A stretch of 64,000 nt of DNA from Phycisphaeraceae bacterium. Its GTDB lineage: Bacteria > Planctomycetota > Phycisphaerae > Phycisphaerales > UBA1924. Made by a program: the position numbers and the translations under genes. The notes under the pieces were generated by a model, which did no database searches, was not told the DNA's origin, and was given only the letters and a program-made list of their open reading frames with translations. The stretch spans positions 62,001 to 126,000 of the forward strand of contig JAHBWW010000003.1 in the NCBI GenBank assembly GCA_019636795.1. Reading direction: 5' to 3'. How positions within the stretch are numbered: position 1 is the stretch's first letter; each line of letters opens with the position of its first letter. Below, piece by piece: positions 51,861 through 60,568 of the stretch.

Positions 51861-52700
51861 TCACGTCTGGCCTCCGATCGTGTGCTCGCCACGCGCCAAT
51901 TCCGGGTAACTGACGCGCAGCACCGCGCCGGGGCGTGCCTGGCCGGCGCGCTCGGGCCTGCGTGTGAGCGCGATGGTGCCGCCCAGTTCGTGTGCGATGC
52001 TTGCGCACACCGCAAGCCCGATGCCGCGGACGCCGGGCTTGGTGGAGTAGTTGGGCTGAAACACACGATCGGCCTCTGCGGGCAGGCCGATCCCGTCGTC
52101 GGCTATTTCAATGGTGACCTGCCGTCGCCCGCTGCTGGCCGCCTCGCCGACCTGGCTGCTGATCTCGATCAGTCCACCCGAGCTTCCCATCGCCAGCGCT
52201 GCTTCGATCGCATCGAGCGCATTGACAAGCCCGTTGAGCACGACGCTGTACATCGGTCCGCTGGGCATCTGTCCGGCCGCGTCGTCGAGCGACAACTCGA
52301 CCATGACGCCCAGTTCCTCCGCCCGCGGCATCATGACGGCAACCGCATGTTCGATGGTCTCGCCCAGACGCGGCCCCAGCGGACCACCGAGCATGGGTGA
52401 GCCGAGCGAGAGGTGCTTGCTGCGGAGTGCGGCGTTGACCAGGTCGGCCATGCGCACGAGTGCTGCACGCACGGTGTCGAGTTGGCGCCGGGCGGCTTCG
52501 ACGGGATCGGTCTCGGCGCGGGCCAGGTTGCGATCGGCAATGGCGAGCCAGCGCATGGAACCGTCGAGGAGGTTGCTCAGTTCGTGGGCCAGGCGTGTGA
52601 CGTCATCGGCCGCGCGCGGGCTTCGCTTCGAGGTGGGGTTGGGGCCGAGCGAATCGTGTGGCGTTCGCTCACCGTGTTCGTTGTCGCCTGTGGGCATCAT
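51861..52700 (-). CDS. Sensor histidine kinase without an obvious input domain
   Basis: A 279-residue soluble kinase. H39 sits in RLAHELSNLLDGSMRW (H box). The ATP-binding HATPase region has the N box (SVVLNGLVNALDAIEAA), the G1 box (IADDGIGLP) and the G2-like GVRGIGLAVCASIAHELGG. There are no transmembrane helices and no PAS, HAMP or GAF domain, so the signal must come by protein contact or from an unidentified N-terminal interaction. It pairs with the downstream NtrC-type regulator gene, with the stop 2 nt from the regulator start. It diverges from the DUF3303 gene. Confidence 0.9.
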   Translation of the reverse strand: MMPTGDNEHGERTPHDSLGPNPTSKRSPRAADDVTRLAHELSNLLDGSMRWLAIADRNLARAETDPVEAARRQLDTVRAALVRMADLVNAALRSKHLSLGSPMLGGPLGPRLGETIEHAVAVMMPRAEELGVMVELSLDDAAGQMPSGPMYSVVLNGLVNALDAIEAALAMGSSGGLIEISSQVGEAASSGRRQVTIEIADDGIGLPAEADRVFQPNYSTKPGVRGIGLAVCASIAHELGGTIALTRRPERAGQARPGAVLRVSYPELARGEHTIGGQT

Positions 52701-52791
52701 TGTGGGGTGTCATCGACCGAATGTCCCTGCGGCTCCACTGCGGCCGTTGCCGCGACGCAACAAAGCCAGGAATCGGCAGATTGTGCGCGAT

Positions 52792-52808
52792 TCGTTCCGT
52801 AGGAACGA
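52792..52808. other. Perfect hairpin (7-bp stem, GTA loop)
   Basis: TCGTTCC pairs with GGAACGA around GTA. No T tract follows it on either strand that I can see. It could be an operator or RNA structure. Confidence 0.35.
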
Positions 52809-52930
52809 GTGAGCTACGCCCTCTTGCGCAGAGGAGTCGAAGATCGATCCTGAATGACACAGATTTGCGTCCGCATAACGCCAAACCACGATGGTGAGCC
52901 AATAAACGCAACGGACCTTCGCTTAGCTTC

Positions 52931-52948
52931 GTGTGTAAAATTACGCAC
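52931..52948. promoter_or_regulatory. Imperfect palindrome upstream of the DUF3303 gene
   Basis: GTGTGTAAAATTACGCAC has eight complementary positions of nine (one T-G mismatch) and an AA centre, about 110 bp before the DUF3303 start. Operator use is inferred from symmetry only. Confidence 0.3.
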
Positions 52949-53059
52949 CCAGCAGCATCAGTTGCAGATCCACACGGTGGTTCACACGCCTCAGCACGCT
53001 ACTTGCAAGTCACTGTCACCCTCAGGCAGCAGCATACGCTCAGCAAGGAGGCGTACGCG

Positions 53060-53320
53060 ATGAGTCAGTTGTACATGGTGGTGGAAAGGTTCAAGGATGC
53101 CGCAGCCGTCTATGCGCGGTTTGGCGAGCAGGGTCGCCTGCTGCCGCCTGGGGTCGAGTACATCCAGAGCTGGGTGGACGAACAGAGAACGGTGTGTTTT
53201 CAGGTGATGCGTGCCGACAGGCTCGAACTGCTTGAAGCATGGATGCGAGCGTGGGATGACCTTGTCGTGTTCGAGGTGTGGCCCGTGACGGGTTCGGCCG
53301 AGGCTGCGCAGAAAATGTGA
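53060..53320 (+). CDS. DUF3303 family protein
   Basis: An 86-residue small soluble protein. MSQLYMVVERFKD...FGEQGRLLPPGVEYIQSWVDEQRTVCFQVMRADRLELLEAWMRAWDDLVVFEVWPV is the DUF3303 pattern: an early 'm.M.v.e.F', a 'lP.Gv..l.sWv' middle and a W-rich end. The family resembles small ferredoxin-like dimeric alpha/beta-barrel proteins. Function is not established. ATG 53060 has AAGGAG 10 nt upstream; the open frame extends to 52931 but without resemblance. Confidence 0.88.
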   Translation: MSQLYMVVERFKDAAAVYARFGEQGRLLPPGVEYIQSWVDEQRTVCFQVMRADRLELLEAWMRAWDDLVVFEVWPVTGSAEAAQKM

Positions 53321-53482
53321 GACCCGGGGCAGCGCTCGATGATCGATGCGCATGCACCTTGGGCACTGCACGGAGAAGTGGAAATTGGTCAAACCTGGCC
53401 CGCACCCCCCCGGATCGGAGGCGGCGCGGGCATGCCCCCCCGAACTATGACGACATCATGTCCGCTTCACTCTCTCTTCAGT

Positions 53483-54988
53483 TCACCCCCCGACCGGTGC
53501 AAGCATCGCGTCGATCGGGATGCCTAGTTTTTCAGCGACGCGGCGGCCGTAGTCTTCATCGGCGCGGAAGAAGTGGCAGACCTGGCGCATCTGGACTTCC
53601 CTGCGGGCCTGGCCGAGGACGCCGGCGATGCGCGTGGCCAAGCGGTCGCGGTGGGCGTCGTCGAACATGCGGTACAGGTTGCCGGGCTGGGTGAAGTCGT
53701 CGTGATCGACGGTCGAGTCGTAGCGGTCGACCACGGCCTGACCAAGATCCCATGCGGGATCAGAGAAGTGTTCATTGGGCTGGGGCGTGCCGGAGCGCGT
53801 GTTGGGCCAGTAGTTGGGGGCGTTGCCGTAAGTCTCGGCGGTCGCTCCCTGACCGTCACGCATGTAGTGCATCACGGGGCAGCGGGGCTTGTTGACGGGA
53901 ATCTGATGGTGATTGACACCCACGCGGTGCAGGTGCGTGTCGGCGTATGACATCAGGCGGGCCTGGAGCATCTTGTCGGGACTGGGCCCGATGCCGGGGA
54001 CGAGGGCGGAGGGTTTGAAAGCCGCCTGCTCGACCTCGGCGTGGTAGTTCTCCGGGTTGCGGTTGAGTTCCATCTGCCCCACTTCGATCAGCGGGAAGTC
54101 GCCATGCGGCCAGACCTTGGTCAGGTCGAACGGGTTCCAGCCGGTCTTCTTCGACCAGGCTTCGGCCTGCTGCTGAGTCATGACCTGGATCTTGAGCGTC
54201 CATGAAGGAAACTCGCCCTTCTCAATCGCCGTGAACAGGTCGCGCTGATGGCTCTCGCGGTCGGAGCCGACGACCTCGGCCGCGTGATCGTCCATCCAGT
54301 TTTTGATGCCCTGATTCGATTTGAAATGGAACTTGCACCAGACGCGCTCGCCCGCAGCATTGATGAGGCTGTAGGTGTGGCTGCCGAAGCCGTGGATCGT
54401 GCGATAGGAAGCGGGCAGGCCGCGATCGCTGAAGAGAATCGTGACCTGATGCAGGCTCTCGGGGCACTGGCTCCAGAAGTCCCACTGCATGTCCATGTCG
54501 CGGAGGTTGGTCTTCGGGTCGCGCTTCTGCGTGTGGATGAAGTTGGCGAACTTGTAGGGGTCGCGGACGAAGAAGACGGGCGTGTTGTTGCCGACCATGT
54601 CCCAGTTGCCCTCATCGGTGTAGAACTTGATGGCAAAGCCCCGGACATCGCGCTCAGCGTCGGCAGCGCCGCGTTCCCCGGCGACAGTGCTGAAGCGGAG
54701 GAAGAGTTCGGTCTTCTTGCCGACCTTGGAGAAGATCGAGGCCTTGGTGTATTTTGTGATGTCATGAGTGACGGTGAACGTGCCGTACGCACCGGAGCCC
54801 TTGGCATGCACGACGCGCTCGGGGATGCGCTCGCGGTTGAAGTGCTGCATCTGTTCGAGCAGGGCGACATCCTGCATGAGCAGAGGCCCGCGCGGCCCGG
54901 CGGTCAGGGCGTGCTGGCGGGCGATCGGGGCCCCTTCGGCGGTGGTGAGAACGGGGCAGTTGGCGGAATCATTGGGCTTGGTGGTCAT
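53483..54988 (-). CDS. Heme catalase (clade 3, small subunit)
   Basis: A 501-residue monofunctional catalase that dismutates hydrogen peroxide. Active-site residues are visible: distal His in [13 protein letters not shown], Asn in [16 protein letters not shown], and proximal heme ligand Tyr in [55 protein letters not shown] is the conserved family core. The size matches the small-subunit class (about 480-510 residues). ATG 54988 (MTTKPND) is preferred over 55015. A palindrome at 55050-55066, 62 bp upstream, is a candidate operator. It diverges from the halogenase-like gene. Confidence 0.96.
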   Translation of the reverse strand: MTTKPNDSANCPVLTTAEGAPIARQHALTAGPRGPLLMQDVALLEQMQHFNRERIPERVVHAKGSGAYGTFTVTHDITKYTKASIFSKVGKKTELFLRFSTVAGERGAADAERDVRGFAIKFYTDEGNWDMVGNNTPVFFVRDPYKFANFIHTQKRDPKTNLRDMDMQWDFWSQCPESLHQVTILFSDRGLPASYRTIHGFGSHTYSLINAAGERVWCKFHFKSNQGIKNWMDDHAAEVVGSDRESHQRDLFTAIEKGEFPSWTLKIQVMTQQQAEAWSKKTGWNPFDLTKVWPHGDFPLIEVGQMELNRNPENYHAEVEQAAFKPSALVPGIGPSPDKMLQARLMSYADTHLHRVGVNHHQIPVNKPRCPVMHYMRDGQGATAETYGNAPNYWPNTRSGTPQPNEHFSDPAWDLGQAVVDRYDSTVDHDDFTQPGNLYRMFDDAHRDRLATRIAGVLGQARREVQMRQVCHFFRADEDYGRRVAEKLGIPIDAMLAPVGG

Positions 54989-55049
54989 GTGGTGAGATCC
55001 TGCAATGGTGGGCACTGGTGAACAGAGTCAATAAAACGTGAAAAGTCAC

Positions 55050-55066
55050 TTTGGAATAGTTCTAAA
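55050..55066. promoter_or_regulatory. Palindromic operator candidate upstream of the catalase
   Basis: On the minus strand it reads TTTAGAACTATTCCAAA, a symmetric TTT-x-GAA-xxx-TTC-x-AAA box of 17 bp. Fur-family peroxide regulators of the PerR type use AT-rich 15-19-bp palindromes ahead of catalase genes. The match to the PerR consensus is partial, so the regulator is unknown. Confidence 0.45.
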
Positions 55067-55212
55067 TTAAAGGCACAAATGCTATCCTCTTCAATCCCCT
55101 GAAAGAGGTGGTTTCGACAACCGCGATACCCCCTTTGCCATGATCCGGCACAAAATATGGCATTGAGTGCGAAATCTGGATCAGTATACTTGCGGCTCAA
55201 CCTCGCCATGGG

Positions 55213-55247
55213 CAAATGCCGATCAGTGCTTGGTTGCAAGGCATTTG
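55213..55247 (+). other. 5'-UTR hairpin beside the ribosome-binding site of the halogenase-like gene
   Basis: CAAATGCC (55213-55220) pairs perfectly with GGCATTTG (55240-55247) around a 19-nt loop that contains TTGCAA. The 3' arm abuts the GGGGG ribosome-binding site (55248-55252) just before ATG 55257, so folding could limit ribosome access. Confidence 0.5.
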
Positions 55248-55256
55248 GGGGGCTTT

Positions 55257-57050
55257 ATGGCGACAGGCAATGGCAGTGCGAATCTGAGTTTTGACGTGGC
55301 GATCATCGGGGGCGGGCCGGCGGGCACCACGGCGGCGACGATGCTGCGCAAGTATTCACCGGACTTGAAGGTGCTGTTGGTCGAGAAGGAAAAGTTTCCA
55401 CGTGACCACATCGGCGAGAGCCAGTTGGCGTCCATCGGTGCGGTGCTGCACGAGATGGGCGTGTGGGACAAGGTCGAGGCGGCGGGGTTTCCGATCAAGA
55501 TCGGGGCGTCGTACACCTGGGGCCGCGACAATGACCGGTGGGACTTCAACTTTTATCCGCCGGAGAAGTGGGTCGATGAACCGAGGCCGGGCAAGTTTGA
55601 GGGGCAGCGGACTTCGGTGGCGTTTCAGGTGGATCGGTCGATCTTCGACACGATTCTGTTGCGTCACGCCGAATCAGTCGGGGTGACGGTGCGTGAGGAG
55701 ACAGCGGTCGAAGAGGTGCTGTGCACGGGCGATCGCGTTGATGGGCTCAAGCTTTCGAGTGGCGAGACGGTGACGGCACGGTGGTACATTGACGCTTCGG
55801 GCGTTGTGGGGATTCTGCGTCGGGCGCTGGGGATCGGCGCGGATGTCGTCAAGGAACTGCGCAACATCGCGATCTGGGATTACTGGCGCAATGCCAAGTG
55901 GGCAATCAGAATCGGCACGGGCGCAACGCGCGTGCAGATCCGCAGTCTGCCATATGGCTGGATCTGGTTTATCCCGCTGGGTCCTGAGCGGACGAGCATC
56001 GGGCTGGTGACGCCGGTGGATCACTATCGCACATCGTCAAAGTCGCCCGAGGATTTGTATCTGGACGCAGTGCGTGAGCAGCCTGAGGTCGCATCGCTGC
56101 TCGAGGGGGCCGAGCGTGAAGGAACGATTCGTTCGTGCAAGGACTGGTCGCAGTTGAGTGATCGGGTCATCGGCGAAAACTGGTTGCTGGTCGGAGAGAC
56201 GTGCGGCTTTGCCGACCCGATTCTCTCGGCGGGCATGTCGCTGGCGCATGCGTCGGGGCGTGATGCGGCGTACACGATCATGGAGCTTGACCGGGGCGAG
56301 CACGATGCGAAGTGGCTGCGCGAGCGGTACAACGATTGCAACCGCGCTAACGTGCGCCAGCACATCCGCTTTGCGCAGTACTGGTATTCAGCCAACAGTT
56401 GTTTTACGGAACTGCGTGACAACTGCCAGGCGATCGCGGCAGAAGCGGGGCTCAAACTCTCGCCACAGGCAGCGTGGGCGTGGTTGAGCCAAGGTGGTTT
56501 TGCGACCGAGCACCCGGGGGTTCCGTCGGCGGGCACGTTTGACGTGTCGTTGTCGCGGCAGCTCATCGGGCTGTTTTCGGGCGATGGGCATACGAAGCCC
56601 GACTACCTGATGAACGGGCACAATAAGTTCACGCTCAACCTGACGGGGGCGACTGCGGGGGTGATGGGGTTCCTGCATGAAGGCCGCATTCAGAGAGTCG
56701 AGTGCTATGAGCGTGCGGGGCATCGTCTGCCGAAACTGGGCTATTACGATCTGGTGATTCAGACGCTCAAGCAGACTTCGGATGCCCAGACGATGGTCAA
56801 CATGTTGAGCGCTGAACTTCAACGCAAGAACCCGAGCGCCCCGCCACAGGTACACCGCAGCCAGATGGCGCTGTGTCTGTCGGCGCTTGAGACGATGCTC
56901 GATGAGTATTGGGTGACGCGGGCGATCAACCGGCGCAAGCCTCTGCTCCAAGTGTCGCACGAGGGGACGGCCCTGTTGCGAACGGCCAAGGAAGACCGCG
57001 ATGCGCTATCGGGAGAAACGGTGTCGCGGATCGAATCGAACATCGATTGA
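55257..57050 (+). CDS. Flavin-dependent halogenase-like FAD oxidoreductase
   Basis: A 597-residue flavoprotein. It has the GxGxxG-type FAD motif (AIIGGGPAGTTAATML, about 18-33) and the tryptophan-halogenase/geranylgeranyl-reductase fold. HIGESQLASIGAVL follows, and Lys81 in FPIKIGASYTWG lies where the catalytic Lys of flavin halogenases lies (Lys79 in PrnA). The halogenase WxWxIP signature is present as GWIWFIPLG (about 233-241). Both landmarks support halogenation rather than simple oxidation, but the substrate is unknown and no flavin reductase is adjacent. ATG 55257 is chosen over 55167 because MATGNGS begins the domain. Confidence 0.82.
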   Translation: MATGNGSANLSFDVAIIGGGPAGTTAATMLRKYSPDLKVLLVEKEKFPRDHIGESQLASIGAVLHEMGVWDKVEAAGFPIKIGASYTWGRDNDRWDFNFYPPEKWVDEPRPGKFEGQRTSVAFQVDRSIFDTILLRHAESVGVTVREETAVEEVLCTGDRVDGLKLSSGETVTARWYIDASGVVGILRRALGIGADVVKELRNIAIWDYWRNAKWAIRIGTGATRVQIRSLPYGWIWFIPLGPERTSIGLVTPVDHYRTSSKSPEDLYLDAVREQPEVASLLEGAEREGTIRSCKDWSQLSDRVIGENWLLVGETCGFADPILSAGMSLAHASGRDAAYTIMELDRGEHDAKWLRERYNDCNRANVRQHIRFAQYWYSANSCFTELRDNCQAIAAEAGLKLSPQAAWAWLSQGGFATEHPGVPSAGTFDVSLSRQLIGLFSGDGHTKPDYLMNGHNKFTLNLTGATAGVMGFLHEGRIQRVECYERAGHRLPKLGYYDLVIQTLKQTSDAQTMVNMLSAELQRKNPSAPPQVHRSQMALCLSALETMLDEYWVTRAINRRKPLLQVSHEGTALLRTAKEDRDALSGETVSRIESNID

Positions 57051-57061
57051 GCAGGGGCCGA

Positions 57062-57079
57062 GTGGTCGATTACGACCAC
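57062..57079. other. Perfect hairpin (7-bp stem, ATTA loop)
   Basis: GTGGTCG-ATTA-CGACCAC lies 12 bp after the stop of the halogenase-like gene. It lacks a following T run, so it could be a processing or weak termination structure. Confidence 0.4.
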
Positions 57080-57171
57080 AGGGTGAAGACTGCGATGACG
57101 TGATGATGTGAGGCGTCCAGCCTATGTGCCTTCTTTACGCGCCTACTCGGGGCACGAAGTGGGCGGTTGCG

Positions 57172-57203
57172 CCAAACCTAAACCATCTGAGGTTTGGTCA
57201 TTT
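57172..57203 (+). terminator. Hairpin terminator-like element
   Basis: CCAAACCT (57172-57179) pairs perfectly with AGGTTTGG (57190-57197) across a 10-nt loop, followed by TCATTT. The T run is short, so termination is plausible but not certain. It separates the halogenase-like transcript from the next promoter. Confidence 0.4.
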
Positions 57204-57215
57204 GGGCAATGGGGG

Positions 57216-57244
57216 TTGACGGAATCGTCAATTCGCTGTAGTCT
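57216..57244 (+). promoter_or_regulatory. Promoter with palindromic -35 upstream of the metalloprotease
   Basis: TTGACG (57216-57221) and TAGTCT (57239-57244) are 17 bp apart, an optimal spacing. The -35 sits in a perfect inverted repeat, TTGACG-GAAT-CGTCAA (57216-57231), so a dimeric regulator bound there would cover it. The gene's GAGGGG ribosome-binding site and ATG 57290 follow 46 bp downstream. Confidence 0.45.
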
Positions 57245-57289
57245 GGATGCGACGCGAGCGCCGGCGGGCGGTTGCGGTGAGGGGAAACC

Positions 57290-58984
57290 ATGATGAACAG
57301 CGTTCGGTGGAGCTTTGGGGCTTGCCTGGTGTGGTGTGCGATTGCTGCAGCCGGTGGCGGCGAGGATCGCCCGGCAGCGGTGTTTGCGACGGCAGCGGTC
57401 GAGCCGATCGGGCAGAGCGTGGTGCATGAGCCGACGACGAAGAGAGCTCGTGCGATCGATGCCGACATGGCGCTGATGGACGGGGCCTTGATGAGGTCGG
57501 TTGTGCGGCTGAATCTGTTTGATGATGTGGATCTGCGCGTCACGATCGATCGGCACGAGGATCGCGGGCTGCATCGCTACACATGGACCGGGCGCGTGCT
57601 GAGCGAGCCGGGCGGTTCGTTTGTGCTCGTGGTCGAGGTGGACGCGATCATGGGGGCGGTATGGCTTGATGATGATCGGGTGTTTGAAGTGCGCTCCGAC
57701 GCGACTGGGCAGGTCTGGGCCGTCGAACTCGATGGGATGGCGTTCGATCCGTGCGCGACGGATCATGAGCATTGCATCCATGCGCCGCGCGAGGCTTTGG
57801 ACGATGAACTCGGGCTGCGCGGCAGTGTGTGCGCCGACGACGGATCGATCGTTGACGTGATGGTGGTGTACACGCCAGCGGCGCGGTCGGGGGCTGGAGG
57901 AACAAACGCGATCAGGGCGCTCGCCGAGTCGGCGGTGGCGGCGACGAACAACGCGTATGCGAACAGCCAGATCAATCCTCGGCTGCGGCTGGTGTACCTT
58001 GACGAAATCGAATACACCGAAACGGGAAACTTGAGCACCGACCTGAGCCGATTGCGGAGTTCGACCGACGGGCACATGGACGCGGTCCACGCGATCCGCA
58101 ACAGCGTACGAGCTGACATGGTGGCGCTGCTGACCAACACCGGCAGCGCGTGCGGCGTGGCGTATCTGATGACGAATCTTTCGACTGGGTTTGCTTCTTC
58201 GGCGTTCTCGGTCACGCGGCGGTCGTGTGCAGTAGGCAACCTGACCTTTGCGCACGAACTGGGGCACAACATGGGGAGCTCACACGACCGCGATAACGCG
58301 GGGTCGGCATTGTATTCGTATTCGTACGGGAGCCGGTGGTATTCGACAAATGGAACACACAACCGCTCGGTGATGGCCTACTCGCCTGGGACACGGCGGG
58401 CGCATTTTTCGAATCCGGATGTGCTCTATGGCGGGAACCCGACTGGTGTGCCGGTGGGCCAGCCGAATCCGACGGACAACGCGCGGTCGATCAACAACGC
58501 CGCGCTGACGATCTCAAACTGGCGCAATGGCGGGACGCCGCCGACGATGGTCTTGCACCCGCAGGGAGTCGAAGTTGAACTTGGTGCGAATGTCCTGCTC
58601 GTGACGGCTGCAAGCGGGCTGGGGCCGATCGAATACCGTTGGGAACACGATGGCGAGCCTGTGGTCGATGACGGACGCATCAGCGGAGCGACGACGCCGG
58701 TGCTGCTGATCGCGAATGCGGTGGGCGGAGATGCGGGCGTATATCGGGCGATTGCAAGCAATGCGTGCGGACCGACGATGTCGAACGCGGCGATCGTGAC
58801 GGTGGTGTCCGCGCCGTGTGCGGTTGATCTCAATGGTGATGGGGCGCTCGATTTCTTTGATGTGAACGTGTTTCTCGGCGCATTTTCCGAGGGCGACCTG
58901 AGTGCCGATTTCAATGGCGACGGCGTGCTGGATTTCTTCGACGTGTCGGCGTTCCTCGCGGCGTTTGCTGCGGGATGCGTGTAG
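57290..58984 (+). CDS. Secreted zinc metalloprotease with Ig-like and GC-type dockerin-like C-terminus
   Basis: A 564-residue exported protein. Signal peptide (SFGACLVWCAIAAAGG) leads into an N-terminal propeptide-like region (about 60-185). The catalytic domain has HELGHNMGSSHD (about 323-334), the HExxHxxGxxH metzincin zinc site, and a later SVMAYS Met-turn. An Ig-like domain follows (about 415-505, VTAASGLGPIEYRWEHDGEPVV...AGVYRAIASNACG). The end is two calcium-loop repeats, DLNGDGALDFFDVNVFLGAF and DFNGDGVLDFFDVSAFLAAF, closing with Gly-Cys, a layout typical of Phycisphaerales secreted proteins. No cohesin gene is seen here. Confidence 0.9.
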   Translation: MMNSVRWSFGACLVWCAIAAAGGGEDRPAAVFATAAVEPIGQSVVHEPTTKRARAIDADMALMDGALMRSVVRLNLFDDVDLRVTIDRHEDRGLHRYTWTGRVLSEPGGSFVLVVEVDAIMGAVWLDDDRVFEVRSDATGQVWAVELDGMAFDPCATDHEHCIHAPREALDDELGLRGSVCADDGSIVDVMVVYTPAARSGAGGTNAIRALAESAVAATNNAYANSQINPRLRLVYLDEIEYTETGNLSTDLSRLRSSTDGHMDAVHAIRNSVRADMVALLTNTGSACGVAYLMTNLSTGFASSAFSVTRRSCAVGNLTFAHELGHNMGSSHDRDNAGSALYSYSYGSRWYSTNGTHNRSVMAYSPGTRRAHFSNPDVLYGGNPTGVPVGQPNPTDNARSINNAALTISNWRNGGTPPTMVLHPQGVEVELGANVLLVTAASGLGPIEYRWEHDGEPVVDDGRISGATTPVLLIANAVGGDAGVYRAIASNACGPTMSNAAIVTVVSAPCAVDLNGDGALDFFDVNVFLGAFSEGDLSADFNGDGVLDFFDVSAFLAAFAAGCV

Positions 58985-59022
58985 TTGCGAATCGCGGTGG
59001 ATGAAGCGCGAGTTTGGCCGGT

Positions 59023-60459
59023 TCAATCGGAAAGGCCTCTGCCTCTGCGGTTCGTCTGGGGAGGTGGCGGCTTGCGAAGGACCGGCTGTGGAGTAACTTC
59101 TGGCAAGGCGGTTTCATCGCGTGCCATGGAAAGAAGCGTTTCAGTAGACATCAGCAATACGGTGCCTGATCGCGCAACGATGGCGACCTGCTGGCTGTCT
59201 GATGAAAACGCAGTGAGAGGTGCATACGAAAGCGGCACGATGCCTATGAGTTGAGTCGATTCGAGATCGACCACGCCGAGGCCGCCAACGATGCGTCCTC
59301 CCTCGCGACGGCTCGAAGCCCCGCTCAGGGCATAGCGTCCATCGGGCGAAACGGTAACCTGCGGCTGGTGCGCTTGCCCTTGGCTTGCGTCGAGCGGGCG
59401 CTCGTGTGCGGGTAGTCCGCCGGGGCCGGGTGGGCTTGCCACTGACGGGACGGTCCACCGCACGGGCGTGATCTGCGCGGCAGCAACGCTGGCGCGGATC
59501 ATCAGTCGTTCGCCGGACTTGACGACGGCGTCGTGCGACGGGTACGCGTACATGGTGTCGTTGTCAGCCAACCATGTGAACGCGGGCACAAACGCGTGTC
59601 GCCGCGACGCGCCGGTGTCGAGCACTGCCAGCACAGTGCCGCGGGAAACATCCCAGACGATGATCGTACCTGTACGCACATACGCAGCGAGTTTCGCACC
59701 GTCCGGGGAGAAAGCGAGCCATCCGATTCCGAGGCTGTCGGTCGTGTCTGTCTTTTCAAAGTCGCGAGGCCCGATCGTGCGATCAGTCAGCGGAGATTCG
59801 AGCACACGCTGAACAGCGCCGCTGCGCGGATCGCCAATGGCAACGCGGTCAATAGTCACGGGCATTTTCGCGCCTTCTGGCAGTCGCGCGCGCAGAGTCG
59901 CGAGGAAGCGGGTGCTGTTGCGAGGCAGTTCGGCGTATGCCGCTGCATATGCGGAGCCATCAGGGGCGATATCGACAAGCGTAACAGCCATGATTTCGCC
60001 TTGCCCGGGTCGCTGCCGGCCTTGAGCCGAATATGGGGCAGATGGCAGAGGTCCTTTCCAGTCGCCGCGCGAACGCCCGGTTGCTGCGTCAATCAGAATT
60101 TGTGTCGGGGCGATCTCGGCGGACTGCGGCGTTGTGATGCCAAGGAACATGGTGCCCGTGCTGGACATCACTGATGATGTGAAAGTGTGCGCGTTGCCCG
60201 ACGGCTGGAGCCGCCCAGTGCGTACATCAAATGACCAGAGCAGGCCGAAATCAGACAAACAGAACGCGTTGCCTCGCGGGCTGAAGGCAGCCCGCATCCA
60301 TGCTCCATCGCCGTAGGGTGAGAAATTCCAAGACCGCACGCCTTCTGGCAGTGTTGGTTGCCCATGTGCAGGAGCACCGAATGCAATGGTGACCAACGAC
60401 ACTGAGATTGCTATGAAGGCCAGGGCGAAAACAGCCGGCAAGTCGCGAACTCCGATCAT
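59023..60459 (-). CDS. Secreted WD40-like beta-propeller protein
   Basis: A 478-residue exported protein. The signal peptide (LPAVFALAFIAISVSLVTIAFGAPAHG) precedes blade-like repeats: SPRGNAFCLSDFGLLWSFDVRTGRL, IGWLAFSPDGAKLAAYVRTGTIIVWDVSRGTVLAVLDTG, and VTVSPDGRYALSGASS. WD-like 'SPDG..L......i.vWD' signatures occur repeatedly, so a beta-propeller for protein or ligand binding is inferred. The tail is Pro-rich and basic (VLRKPPPPQTNRRGRGLSD). AAGGAG precedes ATG 60459. It lies 109 bp downstream of the SulP gene on the same strand. Confidence 0.8.
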   Translation of the reverse strand: MIGVRDLPAVFALAFIAISVSLVTIAFGAPAHGQPTLPEGVRSWNFSPYGDGAWMRAAFSPRGNAFCLSDFGLLWSFDVRTGRLQPSGNAHTFTSSVMSSTGTMFLGITTPQSAEIAPTQILIDAATGRSRGDWKGPLPSAPYSAQGRQRPGQGEIMAVTLVDIAPDGSAYAAAYAELPRNSTRFLATLRARLPEGAKMPVTIDRVAIGDPRSGAVQRVLESPLTDRTIGPRDFEKTDTTDSLGIGWLAFSPDGAKLAAYVRTGTIIVWDVSRGTVLAVLDTGASRRHAFVPAFTWLADNDTMYAYPSHDAVVKSGERLMIRASVAAAQITPVRWTVPSVASPPGPGGLPAHERPLDASQGQAHQPQVTVSPDGRYALSGASSRREGGRIVGGLGVVDLESTQLIGIVPLSYAPLTAFSSDSQQVAIVARSGTVLLMSTETLLSMARDETALPEVTPQPVLRKPPPPQTNRRGRGLSD

Positions 60460-60568
60460 GGATATTGCTCCTTTCCAACGAGACTATACGATTCATCGAA
60501 CAAATGCAATTGAGATAAGCATTCGAGGTACAACTGCAACGACATAAGGCTGCAAGGCATCTGGTCCA

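Larger units (their letters stand above)
52701..53059. other. 359-bp divergent intergenic region with hairpin and palindrome
   Basis: It lies between the histidine kinase (minus) and the DUF3303 gene (plus). I see no coding potential. It contains a 17-nt hairpin (52792-52808, TCGTTCC/GGAACGA with a GTA loop) and an 18-bp imperfect palindrome (52931-52948), listed separately. Confidence 0.5.

Noticed and set aside
57143-58267. 374-codon open frame opposite the metalloprotease
   Set aside because: The plus strand carries signal peptide, HExxH zinc site and dockerin-like tail; the antisense frame is a shadow.
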